DNA of 64,000 nucleotides from Microthyrium microscopicum. Taxonomy: Eukaryota > Ascomycota > Dothideomycetes > Microthyriales > Microthyriaceae. The DNA lies in assembly GCA_010405405.1 (NCBI GenBank), contig MU004230.1:1199744-1263743 (forward strand), given 5' to 3'. Shown here piece by piece: positions 24,106 through 35,044 of the stretch (positions are counted from its first letter, which is position 1; each line of letters opens with the position of its first letter). Below the pieces are notes generated by a model, which saw nothing but the letters and a program-made list of their open reading frames with translations, was not told where the DNA came from and made no database searches. The position numbers were made by a program, and so were the translations under genes.

Positions 24106-24844
24106 TATGTCTAATGTCTTGAGAAGTCTTTTTGATGTCTGCTTTTCATCTATCATTGTCCACGGCTATATACCATTTCTTTCCCACTGAGCAAACAAGC
24201 TTCAATCAAAGCCTAGACTTTGGTTCACATACGATACCAACAGGAACTTCTCAAACGATCTGCCAAAGGCTTCTAGAAGGACAAAACACGCACTGCTGTG
24301 ATGGAAGCCAACAGTAACGTTCAGCAATCCTAGCTCTCTACAAACAGCTACTCAAGAAGAAATGAGACAAGTAACGGATCACAAACGTCTAGTGGGATTT
24401 GAAGCTGTCTTTTCAACCATGTGTGGATGATTTAGTGTATAGAAGATATTGTCCTGTGATATCTCATGGTCGTTCTTTAAGTCAGGGCTCACTTCTACGA
24501 TCTAATTCTTCTGGCTCCCATAAGATCTCATGGGCTTAGTTTCCTTATGTTCATACCCGACATTTACATTATTAGAGTCGGCTTGATAGTCCGTTGTTGG
24601 TTCTTTTCGGATTTATGCATCTTGGTGTTCAATTCTTCACATACATAGGGACACGATATCGTCGTTCAAAGGTCGAAATCAAATAAACTCTTTAATTAAT
24701 ATCAGATGAATGACAGATGAAGCAAAGCACTGTTACCCCTACATATAAAAGCAGTTCAAACACTTCTGCTAGACCTCCCCTAGGTCAAAAACTTCAAGCA
24801 ATTCGATCATTACAAAGTTAACTAGTCGCCGCTCCTCAACTCAT

Positions 24845-25570
24845 TCAAGGCTCTCCTAACTGCTCCAATCGTTTGTGGATCGCTGACCAGAGCTCTTTAC
24901 TTCCCACTTTCTCATCTTGCTGAAAGTCATTCCCAATAGTTGTCTCAATGCTAGACTGTGGGTCACGTTCTTGCCATTTCTTGTATGTTTTACCAGAGAA
25001 CAGCTTCAGACCCCAATCCACTGTCAGGTTGTTGGTTTGTATGTGAAAGATGACCTTATTGATTTCAAGGCCTCGAAGATGAAAGTCCAGCATTGGCTCA
25101 AACTTGGGAAACCAGATCGACTTATGAAGTTTGTTCGTGTTCGTACAGGTGTTTGCATAGTAAGTCTGAAATTTTGGCTGTAGCCAGAATTGAACTTCAG
25201 GGCCATTTTGTCCTGGAAAGCGACATGTGGTTACTGTGTTGTTTCCGGTGAACTTCACACCCATTCCTGGAAATAGGTAGGTAATCTCTTCCTTTATCTT
25301 ATGCATTTGAGGTTCACGTACAAGTACACACCATGCCTGAAAAGAAGTCAATGTCTCAATATGGAGAAGCATAATCAGGAACTCTGGCCGAGAACTTACG
25401 ACTGTGCCTTGAAAAGGCTCCGATGTGGGCCCCCAAACAAGTGATGCTGCTTGTCCGTGTACACAATACTGGATGCCACGCCGATCCAATCTTGTCAACA
25501 AAATTTTCACCTGTTCCCACCCTTCGGTCTCATCAAAAATGCTGAGAGGTTGCGGTTCGGCTGGTATCAT
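24845..25570 (-). CDS. paralog 1 of a fungus-expanded family (possible nucleotidyltransferase-like fold)
   Basis: Two exons, 25570-25400 and 25336-24845, 220 aa. The 63-nt intron is in frame and stop-free, so it was placed by comparison with paralogs 2 and 3, whose intron falls at the same point: QGTV joins AWCVLVREPQ. The core IQYCVHGQAASLVWG followed by AWCVLV matches CCVIGAGAMRYYG...QWVLLV and CCVVGPGAMRYHG...HWQLVV in the other two. This resembles the G-rich helix and following strand of nucleotidyltransferase-fold proteins, but the acidic catalytic pair is not evident. A later SIWFPKFEPML may correspond to the IPYP motif of the others. It is the longest and most divergent of the three. 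Function unknown. Confidence 0.68.
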   Translation of the reverse strand: MIPAEPQPLSIFDETEGWEQVKILLTRLDRRGIQYCVHGQAASLVWGPTSEPFQGTVVSSRPEFLIMLLHIETLTSFQAWCVLVREPQMHKIKEEITYLFPGMGVKFTGNNTVTTCRFPGQNGPEVQFWLQPKFQTYYANTCTNTNKLHKSIWFPKFEPMLDFHLRGLEINKVIFHIQTNNLTVDWGLKLFSGKTYKKWQERDPQSSIETTIGNDFQQDEKVGSKELWSAIHKRLEQLGEP

Positions 25571-25641
25571 GATGACAGAAGTGTAGGGAATGATATGTAT
25601 TATCCTGTGAGACGAGGTAGGGACCGATGATTGCCAACGTG

Positions 25642-25659
25642 CTACTAAGCCAGAAGTAG
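25642..25659 (+). promoter_or_regulatory. 18-bp palindromic element, copy 3
   Basis: CTACTAAGCCAGAAGTAG, 72 nt upstream of paralog 1. It is followed by AAGCTTGCCTGAAAG, similar to the bases after copy 1, so the similarity extends past the 18 bp. Confidence 0.6.
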
Positions 25660-25780
25660 AAGCTTGCCTGAAAGCAAGCAGTTGTTGGATTGAAGGATGC
25701 GAGTAATAGCTTTGGATATTCCGAGATAAGAATATTGTACTGCCTGCAGATGCTGTGATGAATGGATAATCTGATATGTG

Positions 25781-25798
25781 CTACCTGACCAGAAGTAG
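25781..25798 (+). promoter_or_regulatory. 18-bp palindromic element, copy 4
   Basis: CTACCTGACCAGAAGTAG, 211 nt upstream of paralog 1 and in the same orientation as the other copies. Confidence 0.6.
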
Positions 25799-26379
25799 CA
25801 GCCTTGTCACGAGAAGAAAATAATCCGAGACAATTGTTTTTGATTCTTGGCTTTCGCCTAGCAGCATTCTCATACATATACCTTTTCAATGTGTTTCGCG
25901 AACAGACGTCAGTGAAGAGTTATTGCTTGTGAGTGGCTTTTTGCAAAACGAGGCCTCCCATGCAATCCATCGAAGTGTTTGCAGTGATGAAAAGACGACG
26001 TGCGATGACTAGAAGTATCAAGCAGTCAATCGACATCTTCCCTCAAACAGCTACTTCGGTATGTATGTAAGCAGAAGGCGGTGTGTCAATCAAAAAGACA
26101 TGGGGCTTGCCGCAAGGAATTGATATGCCTGTGTTCCTGTTTGCTTTCCGCGAAGGCTTGTGCTTAGTATGAAGCCGAAGTATCCATTGCGAACGAGTGT
26201 CATCTGAGCCATGATTTGCGATGGAAGCCAACAGGAGTCTTGGATCTCAAATTATGAGGCCAACACATGTGTTTGCATACCAACGATCTCAGCCTCGCTG
26301 AATTTTGGATTTAGCTTCTGTACTGTATCATCGTGGGAGAACGATCAGGAAATGATCGGGCTCCAGGGCAGATCATTAT

Positions 26380-26403
26380 GATCGTGAACTCGATCGTGAA
26401 CTC
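26380..26403. repeat. tandem duplication of a 12-mer
   Basis: GATCGTGAACTC occurs twice head to tail, next to other GATCA/TGATC words at 26343-26380. Confidence 0.7.
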
Positions 26404-26706
26404 AGCTAGGCTAGAACATTATTGAATGACTGACAGGGTATCATCTCATAAAACCGCCATCATAACGCAAAGAAAAGCTACCGTGTTACCAAAAACATTG
26501 GTTCAAATCAATAGTAATCGAAGCACGAGATTGAAATCACCTCCCAGCCTGCCATTAGTTTCAAATGATATCTGTGCATTATTGAATTCACTACATACAG
26601 GAGGGTTCTTGCTTCCCATGGGTACAACCAGTCCACCACGATCAAAGAATAGCTGATCTCAACGGCCACGTCAAGTCATGCTTCCCGAGAGGCGCTCTAT
26701 GAGGCA

Positions 26707-27263
26707 TCAAGGGCGGAAGCTCGGTCGAGGGTACTGAAGGAATCTGTTCTGCTGCAAAATCCCTTGCTCAGGATATGGAATCTTTCGATTGCTCAAGACA
26801 ATGGTCTTAGATTTAAGAGTGACGAGATCCAGTACAGACTTTAAATCTTGCCAATCGCTACTTATGATCTTCATATCGCGGTACAGTGTGATCATATTCA
26901 ATTTGGCTTTTGATCGATTGTCGGTCGCACCGCGGAGGTCTTGTTCCTTCTTTTTCAATTTGCCCTCATAGTAATAGTCCCGCAGGTTAGTGGAATATCC
27001 GACATCGTCATGTTTCACAAGTAATACCCATTGCTATAGTAGAACATGTTAGCATACGCAGATGGTGGATCTTAGCAATTTACAGAGTCAAGTTCACTTA
27101 CACTGTCCTCGGTTGACATCCCATAATACCGCATTGCTCCAGCTCCAATCACACAACAGGGAGTGCTTCTCGATCGAAGTAATTTGACGAGCTTCTCAAT
27201 GTGCTCTATTCCGTATTCCTCGTCGAATGACCTTGAACCAAGGCTTGATGTCGAAGAACCCAT
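26707..27263 (-). CDS. paralog 2 of the same family, with MGSSTSS N-terminus
   Basis: Two exons, 27263-27102 and 27033-26707 (intron 68 nt), 162 aa. It begins MGSSTSSLGSRSF, which fits the N-myristoylation pattern (Gly2, Ser6). The family core follows: YGIEHIEKLVKLLRSR, TPCCVIGAGAMRYYG, then after the intron QWVLLVKHDD. A charged middle (KLKKKEQDLRG) and a C-terminal KIPYPEQGILQQNRF end the protein. The GIPYP-like motif near the C-terminus, as in paralog 3 (RGIPYPKKVILEANP), is a family hallmark as far as I recall from other fungi. Membrane anchoring through the lipidated N-terminus is an inference. Confidence 0.68.
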
Positions 27264-28055
27264 GGTGTCTTGTACTTGAGGTAAGTGGATACAAAAAGTA
27301 AGTGTCGAGAGTTGTGTTTTGTTTATACTTCTGGTTTTGTGTAAGATGGGATGTGGCTAAGGAGGAATTTATGGTTGGCGTTATATACTGGGGTATGGAA
27401 ATCGTATGTGAGTTTGTGGTGTCGTTGTTGTTGTATCGTAAAATACCAGTGAATTGCCACAGGCGACTTATCGCCAAGGTCGGGGCAGTGTCTGGAGAGT
27501 TCTGAGATATATAATATCTGTGACTATCCTCCGGCTCACCTACCTAATATACTATGCTGCAATTCGCTCTACAAACAAGGGTTAATAATAAAAGCACGTC
27601 TCCGAGCAAACGCAGTACTCTCCAACGACCTTCAGGCACCATAGCTGGCCAAAACTTCGTTTTCTAGACGGAAGGGCCATCAAGCGTGAACGCCCATGCA
27701 CAAGCCCCACAAACAGTGTATCTTAAGACATAGGATAACTAAGAGTGAAGGAGTGGTGTCGAACAAGACGATTGTCTACCAAACTCATTTTTGACTCGGT
27801 CAATCGTCACAACATGGGGTACAGCTTGAAAGCCTGGTGGGTTGTTAGAGATAACTCATATTATTGAGAGTACGTAGAGCATATCAGATGGCAGACACGT
27901 GAGTAGGTAAAATATCTAATGTATAAGGATTTGGACTAATAGTCAATGGAAATCGTTATGTCAGGTAGTTCATCCACTCATCAATATAGCCTAGTACGCC
28001 GCCTAAACGGATGACGGAGAAGCTGTGTATTATGTTGGATCAATCGGTATGTTGC
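27264..28055. other. intergenic region
   Basis: Promoter of paralog 2 and 3' flank of paralog 3. No copy of the 18-bp element was found here, and no gene. Confidence 0.5.
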
Positions 28056-28625
28056 TCATACGCCACTCATACCACAAAGTGCAGGGTTTGCCTCCAGGAT
28101 AACCTTCTTCGGATATGGGATTCCTCGCTCAGGACTGACTTCACAATGTGCATACCCAGCTTCATCGAGATCCAATACACGAGCTCCGGGCGCGGCCGTC
28201 GAAATAAGCTGCGTCCCCTGGCATAACTCCATCATCTTCTCGTGTTGCTTCAGTTGACTGTGGTTCACAAGTCTGATTCTTTCGGGCCGCATGTTTTTCA
28301 CAAACTCGCGATACGTTTCTGTTCGGATACGTTTTGCGGTTGCCAAGTCTATATGTCTCACAACCAGTTGCCAATGCTATGAGTGACATATATTAGCATT
28401 GACTGATGATGTTTTGAGTTTCTATGTCGTTTTACTTACGTCGAATCTGCTTCTGATTCCATGGTATCTCATTGCACCTGGACCGACTACGCAGCATATA
28501 ATATTACTCTTATCGAGCGCTTGAACGAGCATTTCGATGTATTCTATTCCATATGGTAGATCGAAGGTCTTGCTATGAGCGGAAGGAGTCGCTCGGGAAG
28601 TCTCTTTAGACCCTCCGCATCCCAT
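28056..28625 (-). CDS. paralog 3 of the same family, with MGCGGSK N-terminus
   Basis: Two exons, 28625-28440 and 28376-28056 (intron 63 nt at the same position as in paralogs 1 and 2), 168 aa. The start MGCGGSKETS is a classic dual-acylation sequence (myristoylated Gly2, palmitoylated Cys3). An in-frame upstream ATG at 28670 would bury it, but the downstream ATG matches paralog 2. The core is YGIEYIEMLVQALDKSN, CCVVGPGAMRYHG, then HWQLVVRHID. The second half contains RERIRLVNHSQLKQHEK-like basic text and ends RGIPYPKKVILEANPALCG. No catalytic residues can be assigned. It is divergent from the Zn2Cys6 regulator at 29.7 kb. Confidence 0.68.
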
Positions 28626-29748
28626 GGTGCCTTTACTGTCAATGGGATTATTGATGAGTGAGTATGACAACCCGATCTAGAGCTGAATGATCTGAGTCGA
28701 ACTGGACAAGTTTTCTGTAGATGGTTGTGGTGGACGGAAATTATGAAAGTGCAAATCGATACATGATTTGCATGCTTTGAATTCCATATTCTTATACTGC
28801 TTCAGATGTATCACGAAAGAATATCAGGCGAACCTGGGAATCATGTCCGCATGAACAAATTGCTTCCAGCTGACTGATAGAGACTCCCCAGCTGGCATAC
28901 TCTTCCGTTCGTGACTTGGGACTTCTGCATTAACCTTCCTGTTGCAAAGGACATTGTCAAATGATTGTCCGTTATGGAGTGCCATGCTTCAGTGACACCC
29001 TAGAGCTGAAGTCTATTCGAGGCCAGATGATTAATGCCAAATCGCAGTCTGGAAGAAGGCGGATATATTTGATCTGCTAGATTTGCCCATTTATAGGTGC
29101 CTGTAGCCTATAGACATGACATAAGTGCAATGATGCTACTTACTTCGGCAGAAGTTATTGAGCAGCTATATGACTTTTCTATGAATATTTTATTTGTTGT
29201 TGAAGATTGAATGATGTTTTGGGCCCCTGAATGCTCCGATATGATCGACAGGGATGTAGTTGCAGGAGCGAGCCTACTTTGTTGGATTTGTCATGATCCA
29301 GTCACCCTCTTTCAACTGCCAATCTTCTCAATTCTCGAGAATAATTTATCGACGATCATTGCAGGGCTTGCATTTTTTTGCTCCAGATCACTACGAGTTC
29401 AGCTGCTGCCTAGACTTGTAACTCTCTCGCCAATAATCTGTTACCGCAATTCCCCAAAAGAGAACCAAAAAAATCACGTGCAAGGAACTGTTGAGATCTT
29501 GGTATCCACTTTCTCGGCGATAACAAAGGCTGAAGCCGTCAGCCCCAAAGCCCCTCTACTTCTCCAGTCTACTTCTTTCCCTCGTCACTCTCAACACCTT
29601 TATCTCGACTCCCTTGCGCCCTATCCATTTGTCCTCCAATCCACTGCAAAATCCTTCCAGACCTTACTGCTATCCTCAACCATTGTGCTTATCTACCTGC
29701 GCACACCAGTATTGGATCCCTTTCGCGCCTCCAACCTCCTGCGCAGCC
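28626..29748. other. divergent promoter region, paralog 3 / Zn2Cys6 regulator
   Basis: A weaker copy of the 18-bp element (TACTT-CGGCAG-AAGTTA) lies at about 29141-29157. A CACGTG E-box occurs at about 29475. The open frame 29211-29792 (193 codons, plus) overlaps the regulator's start in another frame and has no domain; it is probably leader sequence. Confidence 0.5.
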
Positions 29749-32407
29749 ATGACGCCAACACCCTCCTCAACAACTTCCTCAAGCAACCATAATTCACCTA
29801 ATGAGCAGTTTCGAGTCGTGAGACGGCGCAATCGTGTTCCACTCTCTTGCGGACCATGTCGCCAAAGAAAGCTAAAATGCGATCGATCGCAACCATGTGA
29901 TAATTGCCGTAAAAGAGGAGATCTGGACTCCTGCGCCTATGCAACTCCAGTCGCGCGCAAGAAGAACTCGCTGAGCTCAACTTCATCCAATACTCCCGAT
30001 GAAATGCAAAATCGTATCGACCGTCTGGAAGGCTTGGTCTTGTCCTTGATGACCAATGGACCTACGGCTGCTGGACCCGCCGCTGCTGTGGCTGCAATTG
30101 CGCAAACTAGCTCGATGCCTGCTAGTAGCGTGAGCGGCAGTTCGAGTGAGTTCCCTGTTGACACGGATGATACGATACATGAAGAAATGGACGAAGGAGA
30201 AGATATGACAGATGTAGATGTTGATAAGCTTTCCAAGAATATCGGCGTTATGAAGGTCGATTCTGGCAAGAATATTTTCATTTCAGAGGCGCATTGGTAT
30301 TCTATCTTGGCAGAGATATCGGAAGTCAAGAATTATTTCAACGATAACAAAAAGTCATTCGAGGATTTAGGGAAAAAGATCAGCGCAAATAAAGAAGGTA
30401 GCAGCTCTACGACAGGTCTTTTCTTTCTCAATGCAGGTCCCGCAACAAAAGGGGAAATCCTACGGTCATTTCCGTCCAAGGGGACTACAGATGTGCTCAT
30501 TGCCCGATTTTTCGAAGTCTACAACTTTGACCCATCATTTCAAATTGTTCATGGACCCACATATCAAAAACAGTACGACCGGCACTGGGCTGCCCCTCAA
30601 GAATCCGAGGCCATTTGGCTTGGGTTGACCTATGCAATGATGATGGTTGCACTAGTCTCATATCAACGCAATGGGGATGAACCACCTGACTACCGAGGAC
30701 GTACCGAGGATATGTTCCGCGACTACAAACGACTTTCAGCGCAATGTATGGTTTTGGTAGATCTATACTCTCCTGCAAATCTACTGCTTGAAACAGCAGT
30801 GTTGTATATTGTTGCGGAACTTGGAAAGTCGAAAGACGCCGAAATGGGCACCATGCTTGGAATCACCACTATTGTACGACTGGCTATGAAAATGGGCTAC
30901 CATCGGGATCCGAGATACTTCCCATCCATCACACCATTTGCTGGTGAGATGCGAAGACGAGTCTGGGCCTTGATCAAGCATGCAGATTTACGGATATCAT
31001 CGCAATTCGGAATGCCGCCAATCATTCGAAGCGATGTTACGAATACTGAAACACCAAAGAACCTTTACGACGATGAACTGTCAGAGGATTTGAAAGAACT
31101 ACCTCCATCTAGACCACTTCAAGAAGCAACGCCAATCTCTTACATAATATACAAGGCGCAGGTCACCGATATTGGCTACCAAATTATTGAAGAAACCCAG
31201 AAACTGAACGACTCTTCGTATGAGGTTGTGATGGATCTTGATCGAGAGCTGCGAAGAGTTCATGAGGCTATTCCTCCACATCTCAAAATGCGCGCCGTCG
31301 ATGAATCGATACGTGACCCACCGAACGCAATTTTGAAACGGTACATTATGGAGATTATGTATCTCAAGTTCATATGCCTGTTACATCGCAAGTACAGTGG
31401 ATGTCCACGATACCCATTTTCGAAACGAACATGTGTGGAAAGCGCCATGGAAATATTGGCTTACCAGGCCACTATTTTCACAGAGCAGCGCCCTGGTGGT
31501 CGTTTGGCGGATGCGAAGTTCTTTGTCACATCTCTCACTAGCCATGATTTCCTCTTAGCCGCCATGATCGTTAGTGTCGATTTACATCGCGCGGCTGAGA
31601 CGGAACGTAGTGGACGCAGTCCAACAGACGTCTACGATGCCAATACACGAGCAAATAAGATCGCTGCTCTGGAGCAATCGTTACGAATGTGGGATAGTGT
31701 CAAGGAAGAAAGCATGGAGGCCTTCAAGGCTGTTGCTGCTCTAACAGCCATGTTGACCTTGCTAAGAGAACAAGACTCCAAACTGCGCAACAAGCTCCAA
31801 CCTTATGCTGCCCAAGCATTTGCATCTAATAGTGCGACTCCAGAAGACTCTAAACTAGCACCAGAACACTCAGCAGCAATGACTCTTGGTCTTCTCAGCT
31901 CAGGTCAACCACTCGGCACGCCTGCCAACACCTTCTCTCCAAACCCGTACGACTTGTCCAGCACATCAGCCTCAATGGCACCCCAACAATTCATGACTAC
32001 CGGCATCGCAGACAACATCCCCACTAACGCTGCTGCTCCGTTCACAAATCTCTTTGGCGCTGCCGGTAATTTCCCAGCCCTTGACATCCCACAGAATCTT
32101 GACTGGGTAAGTTATGTATATATCTCTACTATCATTACCAACTGACGTCTAACAATAGGATGCCTGGGACTCGTACATTCAAGGGGGCAATCCCATGGAT
32201 CCCACGATGGCCGCAACCATGTGGCCTATGAACCTGGATCCCGCCATGGACCCGTCTGCCAGCTCGCCATCGAGTCCAAATGCGCAAGCAACGAGTGGCG
32301 CAGGCAGCTTACCGCCTAATGGCTCAATGACCCAGCCGCTGACTGGATTCGGAGCAGTATTTAACGCGAATACAGTGTCAGAGCAAGCGCGCAACGGGCT
32401 GATGTGA
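29749..32407 (+). CDS. Zn2Cys6 fungal-specific transcription factor
   Basis: Two exons, 29749-32106 and 32159-32407 (intron 52 nt), 868 aa. The N-terminal binuclear zinc cluster has Cys34, 37, 44, 50, 53 and 62 (CGPCRQRKLKCDRSQPC...), followed by a likely coiled coil (MQNRIDRLEGLVLSLM). A Fungal_trans-type middle region includes RRRVWALIKHADLRISSQFGMP. The tail is Ser/Pro/Asn/Met-rich, probably activating. The second exon restores NLDWDAWDSYIQGG. I chose the ATG at 29749 (MTPTPSSTTSS); an in-frame ATG at 29614 exists, but its 45 residues look like leader. The family is conserved in filamentous fungi, but I cannot name the ortholog or targets. Confidence 0.92.
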
Positions 32408-34063
32408 AAACCAAAAGCAGTAACGGGAGTTGCACACTCGTTTGAGTCTGCTAGCAGCGAAACTGGTGAAGCTGGAAACGACAACACGAAGCCAAATAAC
32501 AACCAGCTGTGATAGTATATCGCGTCTCATCAGATCAGGTTGCCCCCACTGGCGGAACCTACGCTATATATGTGGCTAGGAGATATTGAACATATCCATG
32601 GAAGATGGAGATTGGAATGAAAGGAATGAACATGACGGCCAGGAGGTGACTCGATCTGGGAATGAATGGGAGACTATAGAAGGACGGAACGGACCTGGGT
32701 AGGTAGAGTATTGTATGATAAATGATGTGCTATGGCCTAAAAAGTCTTTTGATAGAGGTGGCGAGTTTCCAACGCGTGTTGGCTTATGATATCAAAATTC
32801 TCCACTCCGTTACGGGGGGCGTTTGGGGAGTGTTTGGGGAGCTGTATATTTGATTGAAGAGCTGGATTGCATAGACATGGCTATTGGAACAAAATACCAC
32901 GCAATTGAATACTCCTTTGCTGTCAAGATTTACTACACCTCAAACTCGAGACCAAGCTTTGCGAAGTATTTGAAAATTGTGTCAAGTCTTACGTATCAGT
33001 GAGGGACAGGATGGACATAATTTGATATACAAAAGAATAGAATTGTCTCGCTACCGAAAAAGGGTTGTCTGTTGCCAGTCCATTTCTAAGAATTCCTAAC
33101 AAAGTGCCAATTCCACTGCCAGAAAACCCATTGGTGTTTATGAAATGCCTACTCCTCCGTCACACGCCGGTAGAAAAGAGTTCTCAGACTAAGATTTAAA
33201 GCAAACGACAAAAACAAAGCCCAATGGTGAGTAAACAAGGTTTGGTATGCATAGATAGAGGGAATTTTCTTTGGAATCGATACATATAGAGCCAGATTGA
33301 GCAGAAAAGTCCAGGATCTCAAGCTATTCTGCTAGAAGAAGAAACCCAAGCAATTTCTTCCTTTGCTGCTTCACTCTCAAAGTGTTCTTCTTTTCCTGGT
33401 CGTCTGCGTAACTTCGATTTTCCTCCCATAGCGGTAGCGAAAGCCTCGTGTCTTCCTCCAACCCTATTACGGCGCAAATCATGACAGCCACTGGGGCATG
33501 TATCCGGTAATATGCGCTCTTCTTCGCATAAAAGTATATGTAGCTAAAGGCTACAAGGTAAGAATGGTTCCCATAATGGGAAGGGTATCTTTCCCAGCGC
33601 CTCGCTTTTGGTTTTCCAGAAAAGCCCCCTGCAACATGGTCCAAACCGTCAGGACCCAGAAATCGCTACATGAAACCGTGCTTCAAATGGAGGCGAGTAA
33701 GATACATAAGAAATGTTGAAGATGTCCAGAGAAAGCCGGGGTAGAGAAACAAGTTGTACTAAAAGGTGTATTGGTCATGGAGATAATTTGAAGTTAAAGA
33801 AAAAGCTCTGGCCATCATCAAAATGAGAACAGACCAAAGCGAGTGTTTTAAAGAACCCAAGACGCAATCCCGTTCAGTGGTATCAAGCGGGTCAAGCAAG
33901 AAAATTCAAGTCGTCGAAAAGGGAATAAACCAGCAGGAAACGACTGATGCTTCGTAACTTCATGAAGTAATTTTTGGGGTATAGAAATCGATCGATACAA
34001 AGAAAGGTTGAGGTGACAGAAAAAGAAGCAATCAATCGTGACGATCAAACGTTCGAAGATCGA
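32408..34063. other. 1.65-kb convergent intergenic region
   Basis: 3' ends of the Zn2Cys6 regulator and of HapB. Frames such as 33324-33644 (minus) lie downstream of the HapB stop and probably fall in its 3' untranslated region. No gene supported. Confidence 0.5.
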
Positions 34064-35044
34064 TCATCCCTCCTCGTCTTCTTCAGCGTCTTCATCTTCA
34101 TCATCTTCGACATTGGCCGCAGCGATGGGCTTAACATCCAAATTGTGCCCTCTCGGCTTTTTTGCGGAAGAGCCACCGGATGCGCCAGCCTTGCGCTTGG
34201 AGCCTGGTGCAGGCATAGATGGCGCATCTGCTCCAGTGTTGGGATCGCCCATTGGCTCAAGTTTTCCATCCTTTTCCATCTGAGCAACTTCATCAGCAGT
34301 AAGGAAGCGGCCTCCTGGGCCACGAGGTCGGCGCATAGCGTGGTTATGACGACTCTCGTGGAGGTATGGCTTGCGAGCTTTAGAAGTGAGGCGAAGAGCT
34401 TCTTCAAGCTTTTGTCGCGCAATTCTTCGTTTGAGTATTCGGTGGAATTGCTTCGCATTAACATATAGTGGCGCATCCTCTACGGTGGCAGCATCTTGCG
34501 CTTGTGGAGGTAATTGTCCTTGCTGAGGCATGGCCGATCCCGCACGAGCGCTGAGCCCCTGAGGTTGTTGCTGGACGACTGGTGGAGAGCCCATATGGCT
34601 CATGCGACGTTGAGGGAGTGCTTGCTGCATTTGGGCCGGAGGTGTTCTACGCGATCGACCATCACCCTTGTCGTGAACCATATTTTGGTTCGGCATAGGG
34701 TAGTAGTGAGGACCGGCGGCGGCAGCGGCAGCCATCGCAGTTGCCTGCGTGAGGCCCGGATAGGGTTGCATTCCATATTGACCAGCAGTGTTATACGGCA
34801 ATTGTTGGTGTTGTTGTTGATGACCCTGAGGATAAGGGTGACCGGCTTGTGCCATGAGGGGTGAGGTTTGAGGTGGAGCCTGGTGGATGGTTTGCTGATT
34901 GGGAGAGGTTATGGAAGGGTTGCCGTTATTCGCGTAATTCTGATGGTGGGAGTTGTGGGGTTGTTGAGGCTGCTGAAAAGTCGCGAATGAGGCTTCCATT
35001 GCGGCGCAAATGGGCGCTTCTTGTTGGCGTGACGAGTTAGACAC
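34064..35044 (-). CDS. hapB: CCAAT-binding factor subunit HapB (NF-YA/Hap2)
   Basis: Sequence-specific subunit of the CCAAT-binding complex, working with HapC and HapE, and with HapX in iron control in many filamentous fungi. Single exon, 326 aa. The N-terminal half is Gln/Asn/Pro-rich. The NF-YA core is complete: A1 subunit-association helix [20 protein letters not shown] (194-213) and A2 DNA-binding part [20 protein letters not shown] (222-241) plus GPGGRF. A basic stretch KKPRG and a strongly acidic tail ([14 protein letters not shown]) end the protein. The ATG at 35044 is used; one at 34999 ([10 protein letters not shown]) is also possible. ATTGG (CCAAT on the gene strand) occurs at 35071 and 35277, of interest because hapB is autoregulated in Aspergillus. 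Confidence 0.96.
   Translation of the reverse strand: MSNSSRQQEAPICAAMEASFATFQQPQQPHNSHHQNYANNGNPSITSPNQQTIHQAPPQTSPLMAQAGHPYPQGHQQQHQQLPYNTAGQYGMQPYPGLTQATAMAAAAAAGPHYYPMPNQNMVHDKGDGRSRRTPPAQMQQALPQRRMSHMGSPPVVQQQPQGLSARAGSAMPQQGQLPPQAQDAATVEDAPLYVNAKQFHRILKRRIARQKLEEALRLTSKARKPYLHESRHNHAMRRPRGPGGRFLTADEVAQMEKDGKLEPMGDPNTGADAPSMPAPGSKRKAGASGGSSAKKPRGHNLDVKPIAAANVEDDEDEDAEEDEEG

Larger units (their letters stand above)
23767..24844. other. promoter region of the small orphan; 3' flank of the next gene
   Basis: It holds two copies of the 18-bp palindromic element (listed separately). The 15-mer GATGGAAGCCAACAG at about 24301 also occurs at about 26220. No gene recognised. Confidence 0.5.
25571..26706. 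other. intergenic region with possible gene relic
   Basis: It contains copies 3 and 4 of the 18-bp element. A minus-strand open stretch (26231-26043, no ATG) reads DDTRSQWILRLHTKHKPS and later ISIPCGKPHVFLID. This weakly echoes the QWVLLVKHD and IPYP parts of the neighbouring paralogs and may be a decayed copy. A tandem 12-mer lies at 26380-26403. The plus-strand frame 26426-26656 has no support. Confidence 0.4.

Noticed and set aside
26490-26530. GGTTCAAATC, resembling a tRNA B box
   Set aside because: No A box or cloverleaf arms could be folded upstream.
26426-26656. 76-codon plus-strand frame in the paralog region
   Set aside because: No domain, no splice partner and no similarity to the neighbouring family.
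29211-29792. 193-codon plus-strand frame upstream of the Zn2Cys6 regulator
   Set aside because: It overlaps the regulator start in another frame, has no recognisable domain, and sits in a C/T-rich leader.
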